Shown one piece after another: positions 20,582 through 29,556 of a stretch of DNA of 64,000 nt (position 1 is its first letter; every line of letters begins with the position of its first letter). The stretch is from the NCBI RefSeq assembly GCF_008329645.1, contig NZ_CP043474.1, positions 3,782,001 to 3,846,000 of the forward strand, in the 5' to 3' direction. The translations under genes and the position numbers were made by a program. Source of the DNA: Mycolicibacterium grossiae (GTDB lineage Bacteria; Actinomycetota; Actinomycetes; Mycobacteriales; Mycobacteriaceae). The notes beneath the pieces are model-generated. The model saw nothing but the letters and a program-made list of their open reading frames with translations, made no database searches and was not told where the DNA came from.

Positions 20582-20587
20582 AGACTA
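20582..20587 (-). promoter_or_regulatory. Putative -10 box of mptB (leaderless type)
   Basis: On the minus strand TAGTCT is followed by 6 nt and then the mptB ATG, matching the mycobacterial leaderless layout. The divergent sufR operator lies about 90 bp away. Confidence 0.5.
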
Positions 20588-20674
20588 ACGGGCGCACTAT
20601 TCCCGCCCGGACGTGTGAGTATTCTCCCCGCCGGCTAAGGGTCGCCTTCCTAGACCGCCCTCGGCAATTGCGTC

Positions 20675-20689
20675 ACACTGGTGTTGTGA
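20675..20689. promoter_or_regulatory. SufR operator, ACACT-N5-TGTGA
   Basis: ACACTGGTGTTGTGA matches the ACACT-N5-TGTGA palindrome that I recall being described for mycobacterial SufR. It overlaps the sufR GTG start codon (20686) and a CACACT sequence that would be the -10 box of a leaderless transcript, so bound SufR would block initiation of the whole suf operon. Confidence 0.75.
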
Positions 20690-21516
20690 AAATCCGCTCC
20701 GAGGTTCCGCGCGTGCACGACGCCGTGCCGGCCACCCAGGACGGTCACACCCGCACGGCGATCGTCCGGCTCCTGGTCGAATCCGGTTCGATCACCGCCA
20801 GCGCCATCGGCGACCGGCTCGGCCTGTCGGCCGCCGGCGTCCGTCGCCACCTCGACGCCCTGGTCGACGCCGGGGACGCCGAGTCGGCACCGGCCGCCAG
20901 CTGGCAGCAGAGCGGGCGCGGCCGCCCCGCCCGGCGGTACCGCCTGACCCCTGCCGGCCGCGGCAAGCTGGGCCACGCCTACGACGACCTCGCCGCGGCC
21001 GCGATGCGGCAGCTGCGCGAGATCGGCGGCGACGACGCCATCCGCACCTTCGCGCGGCGGCGCATCGACACCATCCTGTCCGACGTCGCCGGCGTGGACG
21101 ACGGCGCCGACGTGGCCGCGGCCGCCGACGGCGTCGCCGCGGCACTCACCGACGCCGGGTACGCCACCACGACCACCCCGGCCCCCGGCCCGGTCGGCGG
21201 CGTCCAGATCTGCCAGCATCACTGCCCGGTGTCCCACGTCGCCGAGGAGTTCCCGGAGCTGTGCGAGGCCGAACGGCAGGCGTTCGCCGAGATCCTGGGT
21301 ACCCACGTGCAGCGGCTGGCGACGATCGTCAACGGCGACTGCGCCTGCACCACGCACGTCCCGGTCGGCGCAGACCGGCCCGAACACCCCCGGCGCGTGG
21401 CCTCGGGCCAGCCCCCGACCGCTTCGCCCCGCACCCCCGATCAGCCCCGCACCATCGTTCAGCCCGTGACCCCCGATCAGCCCGTCACCACCGATCAGCA
21501 AGGAGCGTCGACATGA
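20686..21516 (+). CDS. sufR: SufR, Fe-S-sensing repressor of the suf operon
   Basis: DeoR/ArsR-like winged-helix repressor that binds DNA when it carries an Fe-S cluster. The 276-residue protein has a helix-turn-helix (SITASAIGDRLGLSAAGVRRHLDAL, about residues 32-56) with the wing GRGRPARRYRLT, and a C-terminal cysteine/histidine region QICQHHCPVSH...LCEAE...GDCACTTH that would ligate the cluster. The last 40 residues are a low-complexity Pro/Asp/Gln tail with TPDQP repeats. The GTG start is inside the operator. Its stop overlaps the sufB ATG (ATGA). Confidence 0.93.
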   Translation: MKIRSEVPRVHDAVPATQDGHTRTAIVRLLVESGSITASAIGDRLGLSAAGVRRHLDALVDAGDAESAPAASWQQSGRGRPARRYRLTPAGRGKLGHAYDDLAAAAMRQLREIGGDDAIRTFARRRIDTILSDVAGVDDGADVAAAADGVAAALTDAGYATTTTPAPGPVGGVQICQHHCPVSHVAEEFPELCEAERQAFAEILGTHVQRLATIVNGDCACTTHVPVGADRPEHPRRVASGQPPTASPRTPDQPRTIVQPVTPDQPVTTDQQGAST

Positions 21517-22946
21517 CGACCACCCCCGAGGTCCCCCAGCTGACCCAGGAAGAGGCCATCGCCTCGCTGGGCCGGTACGGCTACGGCTGGGCGGACTCCG
21601 ACGTCGCCGGCGCCAGCGCCCAGCGCGGCCTCAACGAGGCCGTGGTGCGCGACATCTCGGCCAAGAAGAACGAGCCCGAGTGGATGCTCGACATCCGCCT
21701 CAAGGCGCTGCGCACCTTCGACAAGAAGCCGATGCCGAACTGGGGCTCCGACCTCGAGGGCATCTTCTTCGACAACATCAAGTACTTCGTGCGGTCCAGC
21801 GAGAAGCAGGCCGCCACGTGGGACGACCTGCCCGAGGACATCCGCAACACCTACGACAAGCTCGGCATCCCCGAGGCGGAGAAGCAGCGCCTGGTCTCCG
21901 GCGTCGCCGCGCAGTACGAGTCCGAGGTGGTCTACCACTCGATCCGCGAGGACCTCGAGGCCCAGGGCGTCATCTTCCTCGACACCGACTCCGGCCTGCG
22001 CGAGCATCCCGAGCTGTTCAAGGAGTACTTCGGCACGGTCATCCCGGCCGGCGACAACAAGTTCTCCGCGCTGAACACCGCGGTGTGGTCCGGCGGGTCG
22101 TTCATCTACGTCCCCAAGGGCGTGCACGTCGACATCCCGCTGCAGGCCTACTTCCGCATCAACACCGAGAACATGGGCCAGTTCGAGCGGACGCTGATCA
22201 TCGTCGACGAGGACGCCTACGTGCACTACGTCGAGGGCTGCACCGCCCCGATCTACAAGAGCGACTCGCTGCACAGCGCGGTCGTCGAGATCATCGTCAA
22301 GCCGGGCGGCCGCTGCCGGTACACGACCATCCAGAACTGGTCGAACAACGTCTACAACCTGGTGACCAAGCGTGCCCGCGCCGAGGCCGGCGCCACCATG
22401 GAGTGGGTCGACGGCAACATCGGCTCCAAGGTCACCATGAAGTACCCGGCCGTGTGGATGACCGGTGAGCACGCCAAGGGCGAGGTGCTCTCGGTGGCGT
22501 TCGCCGGCGAGGGCCAGCACCAGGACACCGGCGCCAAGATGCTGCACCTGGCGCCCAACACCAGCAGCAACATCGTGAGCAAGTCGGTCGCCCGCGGCGG
22601 TGGCCGCGCGTCCTACCGCGGCCTGGTGCAGGTGAACAAGGGCGCTCACGGCTCGAAGTCCAGCGTGAAGTGCGATGCGCTGCTGGTGGACTCGGTGAGC
22701 CGGTCGGACACCTACCCCTACGTCGACATCCGCGAGGACGACGTGACCATGGGGCATGAGGCCACCGTGTCGAAGGTCAGCGACGACCAGCTCTTCTACC
22801 TCATGAGCCGCGGCCTCACCGAGGACGAGGCGATGGCCATGGTGGTCCGCGGGTTCGTCGAGCCGATCGCCAAGGAACTGCCGATGGAGTACGCCCTGGA
22901 GCTGAACCGGCTGATCGAGCTGCAGATGGAAGGCGCGGTCGGCTGA
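21513..22946 (+). CDS. sufB: Fe-S cluster assembly scaffold SufB
   Basis: Core of the SufBCD complex on which Fe-S clusters are built. The 478-residue protein carries the SufB beta-helix region with YFRINTENMGQFERTLIIVDE, YVEGCTAPIYKSDSLHSAVVEI (conserved Cys) and RGLVQVNKGAHGSKSSVKCDALLVD with the functional cysteine. It is uninterrupted: no intein is present, whereas M. tuberculosis SufB carries one. AGGAG lies 8 nt before the ATG, which overlaps the sufR stop. Confidence 0.97.
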   Translation: MTTTPEVPQLTQEEAIASLGRYGYGWADSDVAGASAQRGLNEAVVRDISAKKNEPEWMLDIRLKALRTFDKKPMPNWGSDLEGIFFDNIKYFVRSSEKQAATWDDLPEDIRNTYDKLGIPEAEKQRLVSGVAAQYESEVVYHSIREDLEAQGVIFLDTDSGLREHPELFKEYFGTVIPAGDNKFSALNTAVWSGGSFIYVPKGVHVDIPLQAYFRINTENMGQFERTLIIVDEDAYVHYVEGCTAPIYKSDSLHSAVVEIIVKPGGRCRYTTIQNWSNNVYNLVTKRARAEAGATMEWVDGNIGSKVTMKYPAVWMTGEHAKGEVLSVAFAGEGQHQDTGAKMLHLAPNTSSNIVSKSVARGGGRASYRGLVQVNKGAHGSKSSVKCDALLVDSVSRSDTYPYVDIREDDVTMGHEATVSKVSDDQLFYLMSRGLTEDEAMAMVVRGFVEPIAKELPMEYALELNRLIELQMEGAVG

Positions 22947-22977
22947 CCGGGGCGAACGAAGCGACGGGAAGAATCTA

Positions 22978-24180
22978 GTGCCACAGGACATCACGACGGC
23001 AGTCGAGGGCGCGGCCAAGCCCGGCTCGGTCCTCAACCTCAACAAGGGCGAGCTGTTCGCCTCGTTCGACGTCGACGCCTTCGAGGTGCCCGGCGGACGC
23101 GACGAGCTGTGGCGGTTCACGCCGCTGAAGCGGCTGCACGGCCTGCACGACGGGTCCGCGGTGGCGAGCGGGTCGGCGACCATCACGGTCTCGCAGGCCC
23201 CCGGGGTCACCGTGGAGACCGTCGGGCGTGACGACCCGCGTCTCGGGCAGGCCGGCACGCCCACCGATCGCGTTGCCGCCCAGGCGTATTCGTCCTTCCA
23301 GACGGCCACCGTGGTGACCGTCGCCCGGGACACCGAGGTGGCCCAGCCCATCGACGTCGTCATCGACGGGCCCGGCGCCGACGCGGTGGCCTACGAGCAC
23401 CTGCAGATCCGCGTCGAGGAACTGTCCCGCGCGATCATCGTCGTCGACCTGCGCGGCAGCGGCATCCTGGCCGACAACGTCGAGATCATCGTCGGGGACT
23501 CGGCCGGGGTGGGCGTCATCTGGATCGCCGACTGGGCCGACGACACCGTGCACGTCAGCGCCCACCACGCGCGGCTCGGCAAGGACGCCGTGCTCGGCCA
23601 CGTGAACGTCACCCTCGGTGGCGACGTGGTGCGCACCTCGGCGACGGTGCGCTTCGACGCGCCCGGCGGGAACGCGCAGCTGCTCGGCACCTACTTCGCC
23701 GACGACGGCCAGCACTTCGAGTCGCGGCTGCTCGTCGACCACAGCCAGCCCAACTGCACGTCCGACGTGCTGTACAAGGGTGCGCTGCAGGGTGATCCGG
23801 ACTCCCGCAAGCCCGACGCCCACACCGTGTGGATCGGCGACGTGCTGATCCGCGCCGCGGCCACCGGCACCGACACCTTCGAGGTCAACCGGAACCTGGT
23901 GCTCACCGACGGCGCCCGCGCCGACTCGGTGCCCAACCTGGAGATCGAGACCGGCGAGATCGTCGGCGCCGGACACGCCAGCGCCACCGGACGCTTCGAC
24001 GACGAGCAACTGTTCTACCTGCGCGCCCGCGGCATCCCCGAGGAACAGGCCCGCCGCCTGGTCGTCCGCGGCTTCTTCAACGAGATCATCGCGAAGATCG
24101 CCGTCCGCGAAGTGCGGGAGCGCCTGACCGAAGCCATCGAACGCGAACTAGCCATCACCGAATCGAGAACTGCGCCATGA
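22978..24180 (+). CDS. sufD: Fe-S cluster assembly protein SufD
   Basis: Paralogue and partner of SufB in the SufBCD scaffold; takes part in iron acquisition for the nascent cluster. The 400-residue protein has the C-terminal SufB/D domain with CTSDVLYKGALQGDPDSRKPDAHTVW, the conserved His in ETGEIVGAGHASATGRFD, and LFYLRARGIPEEQARRLVVRGFF. The GTG start is 31 bp after sufB; its stop overlaps the sufC ATG (ATGA). Confidence 0.96.
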   Translation: MPQDITTAVEGAAKPGSVLNLNKGELFASFDVDAFEVPGGRDELWRFTPLKRLHGLHDGSAVASGSATITVSQAPGVTVETVGRDDPRLGQAGTPTDRVAAQAYSSFQTATVVTVARDTEVAQPIDVVIDGPGADAVAYEHLQIRVEELSRAIIVVDLRGSGILADNVEIIVGDSAGVGVIWIADWADDTVHVSAHHARLGKDAVLGHVNVTLGGDVVRTSATVRFDAPGGNAQLLGTYFADDGQHFESRLLVDHSQPNCTSDVLYKGALQGDPDSRKPDAHTVWIGDVLIRAAATGTDTFEVNRNLVLTDGARADSVPNLEIETGEIVGAGHASATGRFDDEQLFYLRARGIPEEQARRLVVRGFFNEIIAKIAVREVRERLTEAIERELAITESRTAP

Positions 24181-24953
24181 CCACACTGGAAATCAAGGAC
24201 CTGCACGCCTCCGTCGCCAACCCCGACGCCGTCGGTGAGGAGATCCCGATCCTCAAGGGCGTCAACCTCACCGTGCGCTCGGGTGAGACCCACGCCGTGA
24301 TGGGTCCCAACGGCTCCGGCAAGTCGACGCTGTCCTACGCGATCGCCGGCCACCCCAAGTACACCGTCACCTCGGGCTCCATCACCCTCGACGGTGAGGA
24401 CGTCCTGGAGATGAGCGTCGACGAGCGCGCCCGCGCCGGCCTGTTCCTCGCGATGCAGTACCCCGTCGAGGTGCCCGGCGTCTCGATGTCGAACTTCCTG
24501 CGCACCGCCGCGACCGCCGTGCGCGGTGAGGCGCCGAAGCTGCGGCACTGGGTCAAGGAGGTCAAGGGCGCGATGGGCGACCTCGGCATCGACCCGTCGT
24601 TCGGCGAGCGCAGCGTGAACGAGGGCTTCTCGGGCGGCGAGAAGAAGCGCCACGAGATCCTGCAGCTGGGCCTGCTGAAGCCGAAGATCGCCATCCTCGA
24701 CGAGACCGACTCCGGCCTCGACGTCGACGCGCTGCGCGTCGTCAGCGAGGGCGTGAACCGCTACAAGGAGGCCGAGGACGGCGGCATCCTGCTGATCACC
24801 CACTACACCCGGATCCTGCGCTACATCCAGCCGCAATTCGTGCACGTGTTCGTGGGCGGCCGGATCATCGAGTCCGGCGGCCCGGAGCTGGCCGACGAAC
24901 TCGAGGCCAACGGCTACGAGCGCTTCACGCAGGCTGCCGCCACCGGGGCCTGA
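24177..24953 (+). CDS. sufC: Fe-S cluster assembly ATPase SufC
   Basis: ABC-type ATPase that drives conformational change of SufB and SufD. The 258-residue protein shows Walker A VMGPNGSGKSTLSYAIAGHP (about residues 41-60), signature NEGFSGGEKKRHEILQL and Walker B IAILDETDSGLDVDAL, the SufC variant with ETDSGLD. ATGA overlap with sufD upstream and 1 bp before sufS downstream. Confidence 0.97.
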   Translation: MTTLEIKDLHASVANPDAVGEEIPILKGVNLTVRSGETHAVMGPNGSGKSTLSYAIAGHPKYTVTSGSITLDGEDVLEMSVDERARAGLFLAMQYPVEVPGVSMSNFLRTAATAVRGEAPKLRHWVKEVKGAMGDLGIDPSFGERSVNEGFSGGEKKRHEILQLGLLKPKIAILDETDSGLDVDALRVVSEGVNRYKEAEDGGILLITHYTRILRYIQPQFVHVFVGGRIIESGGPELADELEANGYERFTQAAATGA

Positions 24954-24954
24954 C

Positions 24955-26211
24955 ATGACGACGGCGAAGGCAGCGGAACTCGGCCGGACCCTGGCCGACA
25001 TCCGGGCGGACTTCCCGATCCTGCACCGGGTGATGCGCGGCGGCAACCAGCTGGCGTACCTGGATTCCGGTGCGACGTCGCAGAAGCCGCTCGCGGTCCT
25101 CGACGCCGAACGCGACTTCCTGCTGACGTCCAACGGCGCCGTGCACCGCGGTGCGCATCAGCTGATGGAGGAGTCGACCGACGCCTACGAGCAGGGCCGC
25201 GAGGACATCGCTCGGTTCGTGGGTGCGGACGGTGACGAGCTGGTGTTCACCAAGAACGCCACCGAGGCCATCAACCTGGTGTCCTACGCGCTGGGGGACC
25301 GGCGGTTCGGCCGCGCGGTCGGGCCGGGTGACGTCATCGTCACCACCGAACTCGAGCACCACGCGAACCTGGTGCCGTGGCAGGAACTGGCGCAGCGCAC
25401 CGGTGCCACGCTGCGCTGGTACTCGGTCACCGACGACGGCCGCATCGACCTGGACTCGCTGACGCTCGACGAGCGGGTCAAGGTGGTGGCGTTCAGCCAC
25501 CACTCGAACGTCACCGGTGCGATCGCGCCGGTCGCGGACCTCGTCGCACGGGCGCGCGAGGTCGGCGCGCTGACCGTGCTGGACGCGTGCCAGTCGGTGC
25601 CGCACCAGCCCGTGGACTTCCACGCCTTGGACGTCGACGTCGCAGCCTTCTCGGGGCACAAGATGCTGGGGCCCACGGGGATCGGCGTGCTGTTCGGGCG
25701 CCGCGAGCTGCTGGCGGACCTACCGCCGTTCCTGACCGGCGGATCGATGATCGAGACCGTCACCATGGAGGCCACCACCTACGCGCCGGCGCCGCAGCGC
25801 TTCGAAGCGGGCACGCCGATGACGTCGCAGGTGATCGGACTGGCCGCCGCCGCACGGTATCTGGAGGATCTCGGCATGCCGGCCGTGCAGGCCGACGAGC
25901 ACGAGCTGGTGGCCGCCGCGCTGGACGGTCTCACCGGCATCGCGGGCGTCCGCATCATCGGGCCGCAGTCGCTGGAGGGCCGCGGGTCGCCGGTGTCGTT
26001 CGTCGTCGACGGCGTGCACGCCCACGACGTGGGGCAGGTCCTCGACGACGAGGGCGTCGCGGTGCGGGTGGGCCACCACTGCGCGTGGCCGCTGCACCGC
26101 CGGTTCGGCGTCGCCGCCACCGCGCGGGCGTCCTTCGCGGTGTACAACACCCTCGACGAGGTCGACCGGTTGGTCGCGGGGGTCCGGCGGGCCATCGAGT
26201 TCTTCTCGTGA
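24955..26211 (+). CDS. sufS: Cysteine desulfurase SufS
   Basis: Pyridoxal-phosphate enzyme that takes sulfur from L-cysteine as a persulfide and hands it to SufU. The 418-residue protein has the N-terminal LAYLDSGATSQKP, the PLP lysine in AFSGHKMLGPTGIGVLFG, and the catalytic cysteine in VRVGHHCAWPLHRRF near residue 370. Group II (SufS) length and motif. The stop overlaps the sufU GTG start. Confidence 0.96.
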   Translation: MTTAKAAELGRTLADIRADFPILHRVMRGGNQLAYLDSGATSQKPLAVLDAERDFLLTSNGAVHRGAHQLMEESTDAYEQGREDIARFVGADGDELVFTKNATEAINLVSYALGDRRFGRAVGPGDVIVTTELEHHANLVPWQELAQRTGATLRWYSVTDDGRIDLDSLTLDERVKVVAFSHHSNVTGAIAPVADLVARAREVGALTVLDACQSVPHQPVDFHALDVDVAAFSGHKMLGPTGIGVLFGRRELLADLPPFLTGGSMIETVTMEATTYAPAPQRFEAGTPMTSQVIGLAAAARYLEDLGMPAVQADEHELVAAALDGLTGIAGVRIIGPQSLEGRGSPVSFVVDGVHAHDVGQVLDDEGVAVRVGHHCAWPLHRRFGVAATARASFAVYNTLDEVDRLVAGVRRAIEFFS

Positions 26212-26693
26212 GGCTCGAGCAGATGTACCAGGAAGTGATCCTGGACCACTACAAGCACCCGCACCACCGCGGCCTGCGCGAACCGTTCGGGGCCGAGGTC
26301 CAGCACGTCAACCCGACGTGCGGTGACGAGGTGACGCTGCGGGTCGCCCTGTCGGCCGACGGCGAGCAGGTGCTCGACGTCTCCTACGACGGGCAGGGCT
26401 GTTCGATCAGCCAGGCGTCGACCTCGGTGCTGACCGACCAGGTCATCGGCCAGACCGTCGGGGATGCGCTGAAGACGGTCGCGGCGTTCACCGAGATGGT
26501 GTCGTCGCGGGGCACCGTGGCCGGCGACGAGGACGTCATCGGCGACGGCGTCGCGTTCGCGGGCGTCGCCAAGTACCCGGCACGCGTGAAGTGCGCACTG
26601 CTGGGCTGGACGGCGTTCAAGGCGGCCGTGGCCGAGGCCACGCTGCTGGGCGACGCGTCGGCAGAGGACATTCGAGGAGTGGAGAAGTCATGA
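26208..26693 (+). CDS. sufU: Zinc-dependent sulfurtransferase SufU
   Basis: Accepts persulfide sulfur from SufS and passes it to the SufBCD scaffold. The 161-residue protein has the zinc-ligand and transfer residues in NPTCGDEVTL (Cys and Asp), DGQGCSISQAS (Cys) and ARVKCALLGW (Cys), plus the GDEDVIGDG insert that marks SufU rather than IscU. The GTG start overlaps the sufS stop by 4 bp and is supported by similarity of the N-terminal RLEQMYQEVILDHYKHP block. Confidence 0.96.
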   Translation: MRLEQMYQEVILDHYKHPHHRGLREPFGAEVQHVNPTCGDEVTLRVALSADGEQVLDVSYDGQGCSISQASTSVLTDQVIGQTVGDALKTVAAFTEMVSSRGTVAGDEDVIGDGVAFAGVAKYPARVKCALLGWTAFKAAVAEATLLGDASAEDIRGVEKS

Positions 26694-27037
26694 GCGATAC
26701 CGCAGCGCCCAGCGAGGAGTTCCTCGCCGACGTGGAGGAGGCCATGCGCGACGTGGTCGACCCCGAACTCGGCATCAACGTCGTCGACCTCGGGCTGGTC
26801 TACGGCCTCGACGTCGAGCAGGGCGACGCCGGGAAGGTGGCGCTCATCGACATGACGCTGACCTCGGCGGCGTGCCCGCTGACCGACGTCATCGAGGACC
26901 AGTCGCGGTCCACGCTGGTCGGCGCCGGCCTGGTCGACGAGATCAAGATCAACTGGGTGTGGAACCCGCCGTGGGGGCCGGACAAGATCACCGAGGACGG
27001 CCGCGAGCAGCTGCGCGCGCTCGGCTTCACGGTCTGA
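26690..27037 (+). CDS. sufT: SufT, DUF59/MIP18-family Fe-S maturation factor
   Basis: Small accessory protein of Fe-S cluster maturation and transfer. The 115-residue protein has the MIP18 motif VVDPELGINVVDLGLVYGL (about residues 19-37), the conserved TLTSAACPLTDVIEDQ with the single cysteine, and the C-terminal WNPPWGPDKITEDGREQLRALG. Overlaps the sufU stop (ATGA). It ends the suf operon and converges with the alpha-galactosidase gene with 3 bp between stops. Confidence 0.95.
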   Translation: MSDTAAPSEEFLADVEEAMRDVVDPELGINVVDLGLVYGLDVEQGDAGKVALIDMTLTSAACPLTDVIEDQSRSTLVGAGLVDEIKINWVWNPPWGPDKITEDGREQLRALGFTV

Positions 27038-27040
27038 CGG

Positions 27041-28357
27041 TCACGGCGGGCAGGACGACACCCGCAGCATGACGACGCCGTGCGGCGGCACGTCGAACGG
27101 CCCGATCGCGCCACCGGCACCCTCGCCACCCGGATCGACCACGTCGCGATGCGCCCACAGGTCGCGCACCCGGTAGCACCCGGCCGCGGCCAGTCCGACG
27201 GCGGCGGTCGTGGTGGCGAGGCGCGCGGGGGCGTCGCCCGCGTCGACCAGTGCCACCGCCACGGCGCCGTCGGCCAGGGGCTTCACCCACACCGGCGCGT
27301 CGGTGGCCAGCGGGTGCCCCTGGATGCCGAGCGGGTCCTGGTCGACGGCGATCACCTCGCGATTGGTCAGCAGGTCGCGCGTCGCGGCGCTCATCGTGCG
27401 GATGTCGTTGCCCGCCAACAGGGGAGCGGCCAGCATCGCCCACAGTGACAGATGGGCCCGCTGCTCGCCGTCGGTCAGGTCCGGCTGCGGCGGTCCCAGC
27501 GCCATCGTGGGATGCGCGCGGACGAACCCCTCCCAGCTCAGGCCGACGACGAGCATGTCCGGATCGTGCACGTGCGCGGGCCCCGAGCCGTCGGCCAGCG
27601 GGATCGACGCGCCCGCGGCTTCGAGCACACCGGCCAGCCCGCGCCCCCAGAGTTCCTCGTCGCCCCACGTCGGGACGAGGTCGACGGTGTTGCGGCTCGC
27701 GTCGGCGATGCCCGACCAGTCGTCGTGCAGACCCGCACCCGGGTCGCCCGCACCGTTGGGGTTGATGGCGTAGAAGATGCGCCGGCCCGTCGCCCGCAGC
27801 GCGTCCCGCATTGCGGTGAAGCGCTCGACCTGCGCACCGTGGTCGGCCGATGCGCTGCACCAGTCGTACTTCAGGTAGTCCACCCCCCACCTCGCGAACG
27901 CGCGGGCGTCGGCCTCCTCGTGCCCGGCGCCCGCGATGCGCGGATCCTGCCCGCAGGTCTCGTCGTACGGGCTGTGATAGATGCCGAGCAGCAGACCTCG
28001 CCGGTGTGCGTAGTCCGCCACCGCGGCGATCCCGTGCGGGAAGCGGCGCGGGTCGGCGCGCAGGTCGCCCTCGGCATCCCGGGTGGGTGCGGCCCAGCCG
28101 GCGTCGAGGTCGACGTAGCGGTACCCGGCGTCGCGCATCCCCGACGACACCATCGCGTCGATCGTCTGCTCGACGGTGTCCTCGGTGAGCACGATGCCCG
28201 AGTTCCAGGAGTTCCAGCCCATCGGTGGCCGCAACGCTGCGGCCGGGAGCGTCGGCGGCGGCGCGCAGCCGGCAACGCCCGGGGCGCACGTCACGGCGAC
28301 GGACGTCAGGATGGCCCACGTCTTGACGGCCCACGTCCTGGCGGCGAGGCGGCGCAT
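27041..28357 (-). CDS. GH27 alpha-galactosidase-like lipoprotein
   Basis: Glycoside hydrolase family 27 enzyme, predicted to cleave terminal alpha-galactosides (or related alpha-N-acetylgalactosaminides). The 438-residue protein has a signal sequence ending in the lipobox VAGC (Cys31), so it should be a surface lipoprotein. Then come RPPMGWNSWN (residues 43-52), YVDLDAGWAAP, the nucleophile aspartate in YLKYDWC (Asp165), and the acid/base region HDPDML near 264-269, followed by a small C-terminal beta domain. It is convergent with sufT. In the M. tuberculosis order as I remember it, this position holds other genes, so this is probably accessory. Substrate is inferred from family only. Confidence 0.9.
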   Translation of the reverse strand: MRRLAARTWAVKTWAILTSVAVTCAPGVAGCAPPPTLPAAALRPPMGWNSWNSGIVLTEDTVEQTIDAMVSSGMRDAGYRYVDLDAGWAAPTRDAEGDLRADPRRFPHGIAAVADYAHRRGLLLGIYHSPYDETCGQDPRIAGAGHEEADARAFARWGVDYLKYDWCSASADHGAQVERFTAMRDALRATGRRIFYAINPNGAGDPGAGLHDDWSGIADASRNTVDLVPTWGDEELWGRGLAGVLEAAGASIPLADGSGPAHVHDPDMLVVGLSWEGFVRAHPTMALGPPQPDLTDGEQRAHLSLWAMLAAPLLAGNDIRTMSAATRDLLTNREVIAVDQDPLGIQGHPLATDAPVWVKPLADGAVAVALVDAGDAPARLATTTAAVGLAAAGCYRVRDLWAHRDVVDPGGEGAGGAIGPFDVPPHGVVMLRVSSCPP

Positions 28358-28440
28358 CGCGCCATCGTGACAGCCGGTGCTGGGAGTTCCCCGGCAGGCG
28401 GGTTTCGGCTCGGGCCGATCGGAACGGAATCCCGCCGGGC

Positions 28441-29556
28441 GTGGCCGCGTTGGACCCCGACATGTCGATCGACGCGCTGTTCACCCCGCTGACCGTCGGG
28501 TCGCTGACCCTGCCGAACCGGTTCGCCATGGCGCCGATGACCCGCCAGGCCTCACCCGGCGGCGTGCCGGGCCCCGACGTCGCCGAGTACTACCGCCGGC
28601 GTGCGGCGGGCGGGGTGGGCCTCGTCATCACCGAGGGCGTGCGGCTGCCGGACCCGGCCGCCGGGTACCCGTCCTCGATCCCGACGTTGGCCGGCGACGA
28701 GGTGCTCGAGGGCTGGCGGCGGGTGGTCGACGCCGTACACGCCGAGGGCGGCACCATCGCGGCGCAGCTCTGGCACCAGGGGGCCCAGCGCGACGACGCC
28801 GACGGCGTGGCGCCGGTCAGCCCGTCGGGCATCGACGGCACCGGCGCCCCGCGCGGCCGTGCGCTGGCCACCGACGAACTCCCGGAGATCGCCGAGGCGT
28901 TCGCCGCGGCCGGGCGCACGGCACGCGACGTCGGCTTCGACGCGGTCGAACTGCACGGCGCGCACGGCTACCTGCTCGACGAGTTCCTCTGGCATCGCAC
29001 CAACCGCCGCACCGACGGCTACGGCGGCGACCTGGCGGCCCGCACGCGCTTCCCGGCCGAGGTGGTGGCCGCGGTCCGTGCCGCCGTCGGACCCGACTAC
29101 CCGATCGTGTTCCGCTTCTCGCAGTGGAAGGGCACCGACTACGGCGCCTCGATCGCCGACGACCCCACCGCGCTGCGGGAGCTGCTGACCCCGCTCGTCG
29201 CCGCCGGCGTCGACGTCCTGCACCCGTCGACGCGGCGGTACTACGTCGCGGGCTTTCCCGACGTCGACCCCACCACCAGCCTGGCGGGCTGGACCAGGAA
29301 GGTGACGGGCGTACCGGTGATCGCCGTCGGATCGGTGGGCCTGGCGACCCAGTTCCGCAGCGAGAAGGAGGGCGAGGTGATCCGGCCGGAGCCGCTGGAC
29401 CGGCTGGTCGAACGCTTCGACGCCGGGGAGTTCGACGTCGCCGCGGTCGGACGCGCGCTGCTGGCCGACCCCGCCTGGGTCGAGCGGGTGCGGGAAGGTT
29501 CGCTGGACCGCTTCACCGGGTACGACCCACGGACGGCGTTGGCCCGGCTGAGCTGA
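28441..29556 (+). CDS. NADH:flavin oxidoreductase, old yellow enzyme family
   Basis: FMN-dependent reductase of the OYE family, likely reducing activated alkenes or related electrophiles. The 371-residue TIM barrel shows LPNRFAMAPMTRQASPGG (FMN binding), QLWHQGAQ near residue 105, FDAVELHGAHGYLLDEFLWHRTNRRTDGYGG with the HGAHGYLLDEF signature, and VGRALLADPAWVERVREG. The start is uncertain between GTG at 28441 and ATG at 28462; neither has a strong ribosome binding site. Its stop codon is inside a 3 x 20-bp tandem repeat. Confidence 0.88.
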   Translation: MAALDPDMSIDALFTPLTVGSLTLPNRFAMAPMTRQASPGGVPGPDVAEYYRRRAAGGVGLVITEGVRLPDPAAGYPSSIPTLAGDEVLEGWRRVVDAVHAEGGTIAAQLWHQGAQRDDADGVAPVSPSGIDGTGAPRGRALATDELPEIAEAFAAAGRTARDVGFDAVELHGAHGYLLDEFLWHRTNRRTDGYGGDLAARTRFPAEVVAAVRAAVGPDYPIVFRFSQWKGTDYGASIADDPTALRELLTPLVAAGVDVLHPSTRRYYVAGFPDVDPTTSLAGWTRKVTGVPVIAVGSVGLATQFRSEKEGEVIRPEPLDRLVERFDAGEFDVAAVGRALLADPAWVERVREGSLDRFTGYDPRTALARLS

